Below are positions 50,648 to 54,779 of a stretch of 54,779 nt of DNA, in pieces. Each line of letters begins with the position of its first letter. The stretch's first letter is position 1. The notes beneath the pieces were generated by a model that worked only from the letters and a program-made list of their open reading frames with translations, was not told the origin of the DNA and searched no databases. This DNA is from Rubrivivax gelatinosus (lineage in GTDB: Bacteria > Pseudomonadota > Gammaproteobacteria > Burkholderiales > Burkholderiaceae_C). The position numbers were made by a program, and so were the translations under genes. The stretch covers positions 1 to 54,779 of the forward strand of contig NZ_NRRU01000025.1 in assembly GCF_016583785.1 (NCBI RefSeq), read 5' to 3'.

Positions 50648-52357
50648 GTGGACATCCTGAGCGCACGATCGGGCGACGAAACGCCGGCCGCCGAACCCCG
50701 GCCCGTCTGGCGCCGCCCGGGGGCCGACGGCGCGGCAGGCCTGGCGCGCCTGGCGAGCTTCCAGGTCCGGGTGTTCCTGCTGCTGCTGTGCGTGTCGGCC
50801 TCGCTGCTGTTCGTCGTCGGCTACTACGTCTTCGAGCGCATGCACGCCACGCTGTACGAGAACCTCGGCCAGCATGCGGTCGTGCAGGCGCAGCAGATCG
50901 CCGCGATCCCCGAGTTGATCGAGGCGGTGCGCCGCCGCGACCTGCCCGTGATCGAGCGCATCGCCAAGACCATGCTGCAGCGCACCGATGCCAGCTTCAT
51001 CGTCATCGGGGACGCCAACGGGCTGCGCCTGTACCACCCCACGCTGGATCCGGGCACGCCGATGGTCGGCGACGACAACGCGCCGGTGCTGCGCGACGGC
51101 CAGAGCGAGGTGACGGTGCGCGCCGGCTCGCTGGGTTACGGGCTGCGTGGCAAGGCGCCGATCAAGGACGCCGACGGCGTGGTCGTCGGCGTCGTGTCCG
51201 TGGGTTATCTGCAGGACCTGATCTTCAGCCGCGACGTCGCGCAGCGCGGCCCGGTCATCGTCTTCCTCACCATCGCCCTGGGCGCCACCTTCCTCACCGC
51301 CTGGTTCTTCGCGCGCAGCATCAAGCGCCAGATGCTGGGCATGGAGCCGGCCGAGATCTCGCGCCTGGTGCGCCAGCAGGAGGCGGTGTTCGACGCCATC
51401 ATGGAGGGCGTCATCGCCGTCGACCGGCACGACCGCGTGCGCGCCATCAACCACGCCGCGCGCGACATCGTCGGCGACACCCGGTCCAGCCAGGAAATCA
51501 TCGGCTGCCGGCTGAGCGACGTGGTCGGCAGCGGGGCGCCGAGCCGCGGCGGCGACGGCACCGACGGCGCGCCCGAGATCCGCGACGCGGTGCTGCTGTT
51601 CAACAACGTGCAGGTCATCGCCAACCGGCTGCCCGTCGTCGTCGCCGGCAAACCCGTCGGCGCGGTGCTGAGCTTCCGGCGCAAGGACGACATCGCGACG
51701 CTCAGCCTGCAGCTGTCGCAGGTGCGCCGCCATGCCGACAACCTGCGTGTCGTGCGCCACGAGCACATGAACTGGCTGTCGACGATCTCCGGCCTGCTGG
51801 AGATGAGGCACTACGACGAGGCGCTGCAGCTCGCGCGCATGCAGTCGCGCACGCAGCAGCGCGTGCTCGACACCATCTCGCAGGCGTTCTTCAACGCCCC
51901 GGTCTGCGGCATGCTGCTGGGCAAGTACTACCGGGCGCGCGAACTGGGGCTGGAGCTGGTGATAGACCCCGGCTGCCGGCTCAGCAGCCTGCCCGAGGTG
52001 CTGAAGGTCTCCGAGTGGCTGTCGATCATCGGCAACCTCCTGGACAACGCCTACGACGCCGCGCTCGCGCTGGGCGAGCGCGGGCAGCGTGTGTCCTTCC
52101 TGATGATCGAGTCCGACGACGAGATCGTCATCGAGGTTGCCGACACCGGCGTCGGCGTCGAGGCCGGTGTGCGCGAGACGCTGTTCGAACTCGGCGTGAG
52201 CACCAAGCCCGGCGGCGAGCACGGCATCGGGCTGCACCTGGTGAAGACCTATGTCGAGCAGGCGGCCGGTACGATCACGATCGAAGACAACGAGCCGCGC
52301 GGGACCATCTTTTCGCTGTTCATTCCCAAAGGAGCCGCCCGTGCCGCCCAAGCATGA
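50648..52357 (+). CDS. citA: Citrate-sensing histidine kinase CitA/DpiB type
   Basis: A 569-residue inner-membrane sensor kinase. It has membrane helices at about 38-60 and 198-218. A periplasmic PDC/PAS domain lies between them, with RLYHPTLDPGTPM and GSLGYGLRGKAPI, the usual ligand-binding regions of the CitA/DcuS family. A cytoplasmic PAS domain (about 235-345) and a kinase core follow, with the phospho-acceptor His371 in VRHEHMNWLSTISGLLEM and an ATPase with LLDNAYDAAL and GEHGIGLHLV. The start is GTG at 50648. It overlaps citB by 17 nt. In Klebsiella and E. coli citAB lies divergent from the lyase genes; here it is downstream and collinear. Confidence 0.93.
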   Translation: MDILSARSGDETPAAEPRPVWRRPGADGAAGLARLASFQVRVFLLLLCVSASLLFVVGYYVFERMHATLYENLGQHAVVQAQQIAAIPELIEAVRRRDLPVIERIAKTMLQRTDASFIVIGDANGLRLYHPTLDPGTPMVGDDNAPVLRDGQSEVTVRAGSLGYGLRGKAPIKDADGVVVGVVSVGYLQDLIFSRDVAQRGPVIVFLTIALGATFLTAWFFARSIKRQMLGMEPAEISRLVRQQEAVFDAIMEGVIAVDRHDRVRAINHAARDIVGDTRSSQEIIGCRLSDVVGSGAPSRGGDGTDGAPEIRDAVLLFNNVQVIANRLPVVVAGKPVGAVLSFRRKDDIATLSLQLSQVRRHADNLRVVRHEHMNWLSTISGLLEMRHYDEALQLARMQSRTQQRVLDTISQAFFNAPVCGMLLGKYYRARELGLELVIDPGCRLSSLPEVLKVSEWLSIIGNLLDNAYDAALALGERGQRVSFLMIESDDEIVIEVADTGVGVEAGVRETLFELGVSTKPGGEHGIGLHLVKTYVEQAAGTITIEDNEPRGTIFSLFIPKGAARAAQA

Positions 52358-53048
52358 CGTGTTGATCGTCGAGGACGAAGCCCGCCAGGCGCGGCTGCAC
52401 GCCGACTTCGTCGGCCGGCACCCGCGCCTGCGTGCAGCCGGCATCGCCACCACGATCGCCGAGGCGCGCCGGCTGCTCGACAACCTGCGGCCGCGGCTGA
52501 TCCTGCTGGACAACTGGCTGCCCGACGGCAACGGCATCGACCTGCTCGAGCACCTGGTGACGCAGAAGTTCGATGCCCATGTCATCTTCATCACCGCCGC
52601 CAGCGAGATGGAGATCTGCGGCAAGGCGATCCGGCTGGGCGCCTTCGACTACATCATCAAGCCGATCGACTACGACCGGCTCACCGCCGCGCTGGAGCGC
52701 TTCTGCCAGTTCCTGGACTCGCAGGCCGCGCATCGCCTGGTCGACCAGCGGCGCGTCGACGAGCTCTACAACCTGCAGGCCAAGGCGGCGCTGGAAGAGC
52801 GCCGCACCAAGGGCATAGACCAGCTGACGCTGGCGCGGCTGAAGGACTATCTGCTCGACGATCACGGCGAGGGCACCGCCGACACCATCGCCCGCGCCGT
52901 CGGCATCAGCAAGACGACGGCGCGCCGCTACCTCGAATACCTGGTCGAGACCCGCTTCGTTGCCGCGCAGATCTCCTACGGCAAGGTGGGCCGCCCGGAA
53001 CGCAGCTACCGGCTGCTGCGCGCGGCGCCCCCCGACGCCGAGCCATAA
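52341..53048 (+). CDS. citB: Citrate-responsive response regulator CitB/DpiA type
   Basis: A 235-residue regulator. The receiver domain has the acidic pair in LIVEDEARQARLH, Asp57 in ILLDNWLPDGNG, and Lys in YIIKPIDYDRL. The C-terminal helix-turn-helix of the CitB/DcuR kind includes GTADTIARAVGISKTTARRYLEYLVETRFV. The GTG start at 52341 has AAAGGAG seven bases upstream and lies within the end of citA. It should activate citrate genes when CitA sees external citrate. The shared upstream element of the citS and pflB leaders is a candidate binding region. Confidence 0.94.
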   Translation: MPPKHDVLIVEDEARQARLHADFVGRHPRLRAAGIATTIAEARRLLDNLRPRLILLDNWLPDGNGIDLLEHLVTQKFDAHVIFITAASEMEICGKAIRLGAFDYIIKPIDYDRLTAALERFCQFLDSQAAHRLVDQRRVDELYNLQAKAALEERRTKGIDQLTLARLKDYLLDDHGEGTADTIARAVGISKTTARRYLEYLVETRFVAAQISYGKVGRPERSYRLLRAAPPDAEP

Positions 53049-53074
53049 CGCCGCCGCACGCTGCGGGTCGCACG

Positions 53075-53665
53075 ATGTGGCAATCGATGATGGCATCCCG
53101 GGCCTGCCCGGACACGAACGCCGCGCTGCAGGCGGGCGCCCGGGACTTCGACTTCGTGCTGGTGCCGGGCCGATACGACTCCGGGCCCGAGCACTGGCAG
53201 TCGTGCTGGGAGCGCTGCCTGCCGGTCTGGCAGCGCATCACGCTGCAGAACTGGCAGGACCCCGACGTCGACCGCTGGGTCGGCGCCATTTCGCGCCTGA
53301 CGGCGCGCAGCGGCAAACGCGCCATCCTGGTCGGCCACAGCCTGGGCGCGCTGGCTTCGTGCTGCATGGCGCTCGACCATCCCGACCGGGTGGCCGGCCT
53401 GATGCTCGTGGCGCCGGCCGAGCCGGCCAAGTTCGAGGCCGACGACCGGGTGCCGGCCTGCGCGCTGGGTGTGCCCAGCGTGCTGGTCGCCAGCCACAAC
53501 GACCCGTTCATGAGTTTTCGCCGCGCCGAGCACTGGGCACGCGTCTGGGGCAGCGAACTGGTCGATCTGGGCGAGGCCGGGCACATCAACGTCGAGGCCG
53601 GCTTCGGGCCGTGGACCTACGGGCTGGAACTGCTGCGCCTCCTGTACCTGCGTGCCGCGGCCTGA
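53075..53665 (+). CDS. RBBP9/YdeN family alpha/beta hydrolase
   Basis: A 196-residue small serine hydrolase. Family features: DFVLVPGRYDSGPEHWQSCWE near the start, the nucleophile elbow LVGHSLGALAS (Ser near residue 92), VPSVLVASHNDPFMSF with the acid Asp, and LGEAGHINVEAGFGPW with the catalytic His. Substrates of the family are poorly known. It begins 27 nt after citB and may be the last gene of the cit transcript, or it may be unrelated to citrate use. Confidence 0.85.
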   Translation: MWQSMMASRACPDTNAALQAGARDFDFVLVPGRYDSGPEHWQSCWERCLPVWQRITLQNWQDPDVDRWVGAISRLTARSGKRAILVGHSLGALASCCMALDHPDRVAGLMLVAPAEPAKFEADDRVPACALGVPSVLVASHNDPFMSFRRAEHWARVWGSELVDLGEAGHINVEAGFGPWTYGLELLRLLYLRAAA

Positions 53666-53744
53666 AGGCCCGCAGCGTCGGCTCGTGCGGCACGCGCCGG
53701 GCGCGTCTTCGCGCCGCCGGCGCTGCTGGCGGCGGCCCCGCAGG

Positions 53745-53841
53745 AATTGACGGCAATAACGAATTAAGTGCCATTAAAACCGCGGCGGCGATTTGACTTG
53801 ATGCAACCCCGGGGGCTCGTCCGGCGGTAACTTAGCAGCAC
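53745..53841 (+). promoter_or_regulatory. Anaerobic-type promoter of the pflB leader (copy 2 of a duplicated module)
   Basis: TTGACTTGATGCAA at 53793-53806 fits TTG-N8-CAA, and TAACTT at 53828-53833 is the predicted -10. The distance from box centre to -10 is exactly that of the citS copy, placing the box at -41.5 from a start at about 53841. Regulation of pfl genes by FNR is well established in enterobacteria. The upstream AATTGACGGCAATAACGAA is identical to copy 1. Confidence 0.72.
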
Positions 53842-53922
53842 TTTCCGATCTGCCCGGTGCGACCAGATGGACCTCGCGGAATGACCGACATCTGCTTGCC
53901 GAAACCCGATCAGGAGTACATC

Positions 53923-54111
53923 TTGGACGTTATCGAAAATACCCTCACCGAAACCCCTCGTAAATTGCGCGGCGTTGCCGCCGATGACCGGAATCTCGCT
54001 GCCAGACCTTTCCCGGCGTCGGCTCCGCGCGTTCCCGAAGCGCGGCCCCCGTTCGACGACGCGTTGCGCGAGGAGGAGCTGCAGCACATCGCCGTGCTCG
54101 GCTACAACTGA
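53923..54111 (+). CDS. Small open frame in the pflB leader (paralogue of 42172-42360)
   Basis: A 62-codon frame with a TTG start six bases after AGGAG; an in-frame ATG at 53881 would add 14 residues but has no good ribosome-binding site and is ATA in the citS copy. The product (start MDVIENTLTETPRK, end REEELQHIAVLGYN) is mostly helical in prediction by eye, with a Pro-rich middle. It has no signal peptide, membrane segment or known family. Compared with the citS copy it looks better preserved. It may be a small protein, a leader peptide, or an incidental frame in a structured RNA. Confidence 0.45.
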   Translation: MDVIENTLTETPRKLRGVAADDRNLAARPFPASAPRVPEARPPFDDALREEELQHIAVLGYN

Positions 54112-54176
54112 CCCGCCTGCCGGGCTGTCGACTCCCGGCCTGACGCCGGGGGCGCCACCCGCCAGCACTCCCCGTG

Positions 54177-54286
54177 CCTGATCGGGCCGGCAGGACGCCG
54201 GCGCGGGGCACCGGTTCACGCCACGAGGCGCCCGACCGTCCAGGTTCGGTCGCGCCAGGCCTGTGCTCGCCCCGGCAATCGTCGGC
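54177..54286 (+). ncRNA. Candidate structured RNA element upstream of pflB (copy 2)
   Basis: The same series of hairpins as in the citS leader: GCCGGC-AGGAC-GCCGGC (54186-54202), CCGACC-GTCCA-GGTTCGG with one bulge, GCGC-CAGGCCT-GTGC with a G-T pair, and CCGGC-AATC-GTCGG. Loops two to four are identical between copies, and the second stem changes on both sides. A later shared segment, CCGGTTTTC and then CCAAAAC-TGTC (54332-54363), also recurs before citS. The element lies 175-285 nt before the pflB start codon. Confidence 0.5.
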
Positions 54287-54460
54287 GGCGCGTTCGGGCA
54301 GGTGGCGGGGGCGATTCAGGCGCGGCGCCGGCCGGTTTTCACGGGTCTGAGCCAAAACCTGTCGCGGGCGTTGCCGATGGCGCCGCCAGCAAATATTCCA
54401 GGCGACCCGCCGGAACTTCCCGAAACGCCCACGAGACGTTTCCACAACAAGGAAATCAAG

Positions 54461-54779
54461 ATGAATACGATGACTATCACCAGCAGCCGCGCCAACGCCT
54501 GGGAAGGCTTCGCCGGGGGTGCCTGGGAAAAAGCCGTGGACGTCCGCGACTTCATTCAGAAGAACTACACCCCGCATACCGGCGACGCCGCCTTTCTGAC
54601 CGGCGCTACGGCCCGCACGCTGGGCCTGTGGCAGACGCTGCAAGGCCTGCTCAAGCAGGAACAACAAAAGGGCGTGCTCGACGTCTCGACCGACCGTCCG
54701 TCGACCATCGTCGCCCACGACGCCGGCTACATCGACGCCGAGCGTGAACTCATCGTCGGCCTGCAGACCGACGCCCCGC
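54461..54779 (+). CDS. pflB: Formate C-acetyltransferase (pyruvate formate-lyase), N-terminal part
   Basis: The first 106 codons of a glycyl-radical enzyme that converts pyruvate and CoA to acetyl-CoA and formate under anoxia. The opening NAWEGFAGGAWEKAVDVRDF, IQKNYTPHTGDAAFL, IVAHDAGYIDAERE and LIVGLQTDAP match the E. coli PflB N-terminus closely. The catalytic Cys pair and the glycyl-radical site lie beyond the window. A weak AAGGAAA precedes the start by 7 nt. Its leader of about 620 nt is the paralogue of the citS leader. The activase gene pflA is not in the window. Confidence 0.95.
   Translation, partial: MNTMTITSSRANAWEGFAGGAWEKAVDVRDFIQKNYTPHTGDAAFLTGATARTLGLWQTLQGLLKQEQQKGVLDVSTDRPSTIVAHDAGYIDAERELIVGLQTDAP

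Overview
This is a GC-rich chromosomal window with densely packed genes on both strands and long antisense shadow frames. Its gene content points to a betaproteobacterium of the order Burkholderiales, plausibly the Rubrivivax/Leptothrix/Ideonella group. The clues are an S-adenosylhomocysteine riboswitch before ahcY, GcvA-type LysR and DUF2917 genes, the dapF-DUF484-xerC block, and many near-leaderless promoters with a GACAAT-type -10 element. The genus is an inference from families and base composition only. I see no tRNA, rRNA, CRISPR array or intact insertion sequence.

Positions 1-7,000 hold the 5' part of a soluble lytic transglycosylase gene, a LysR regulator divergent from a DUF2917 gene, a TfoX-like protein, 5-formyl-THF cyclo-ligase, a secreted subtilase lipoprotein and OmpW. 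Positions 7,000-17,800 are rich in one-carbon and methyl-cycle genes: metF, ahcY under an SAH riboswitch, purT (formate-using) and metK. Among them lie ppk2, a HAD phosphatase, a CheX-like/CheY-like pair and a MipA/OmpV porin. A diverged duplicate of the last codons of metK sits just beyond metK. Positions 17,800-26,700 are housekeeping: two LpxL/LpxM-type acyltransferases, dapF, DUF484, xerC, an RlmI-type methyltransferase, a TerB/DUF697 protein, an Lrp regulator and glmS.

Positions 26,700-41,900 are more mixed: a VOC protein, a pseudogene patch made of a HipA-like fragment and a deleted tryptophanase fragment, a large CHASE-PAS hybrid histidine kinase, an intact tryptophanase, a flavin reductase, a 5'-nucleotidase lipoprotein, an AraC regulator, an Acg-type nitroreductase, a DUF3313 lipoprotein, an elongation factor G paralogue behind an attenuator-like leader, and a BON protein.

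The last 13 kb are an anaerobic citrate-fermentation island. They comprise a 2-hydroxycarboxylate transporter (citS), a fumarylacetoacetate-hydrolase-family protein, citrate lyase and its maturation genes (citC, D, E, F, X, G), the CitA/CitB two-component system, an RBBP9-type hydrolase and the start of pflB. Citrate would be imported and cleaved to acetate and oxaloacetate. The FAH-family protein may handle the oxaloacetate. Pyruvate would go to acetyl-CoA and formate by PflB, and formate can feed PurT. No oxaloacetate decarboxylase of the OadGAB type is present.

The most striking feature is a pair of paralogous leader regions of about 0.7 kb, one before citS and one before pflB. Each has an FNR/CRP-type box (TTG-N8-CAA) placed 41.5 nt before the predicted start of transcription. 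Each then has a nearly invariant stretch ending in AGGAG and a TTG codon, a 63-codon open frame, and a run of hairpins whose stems vary while their loops are kept. I can assign this leader to no known RNA class. It looks like a shared anaerobic control module for citrate uptake and pyruvate cleavage.
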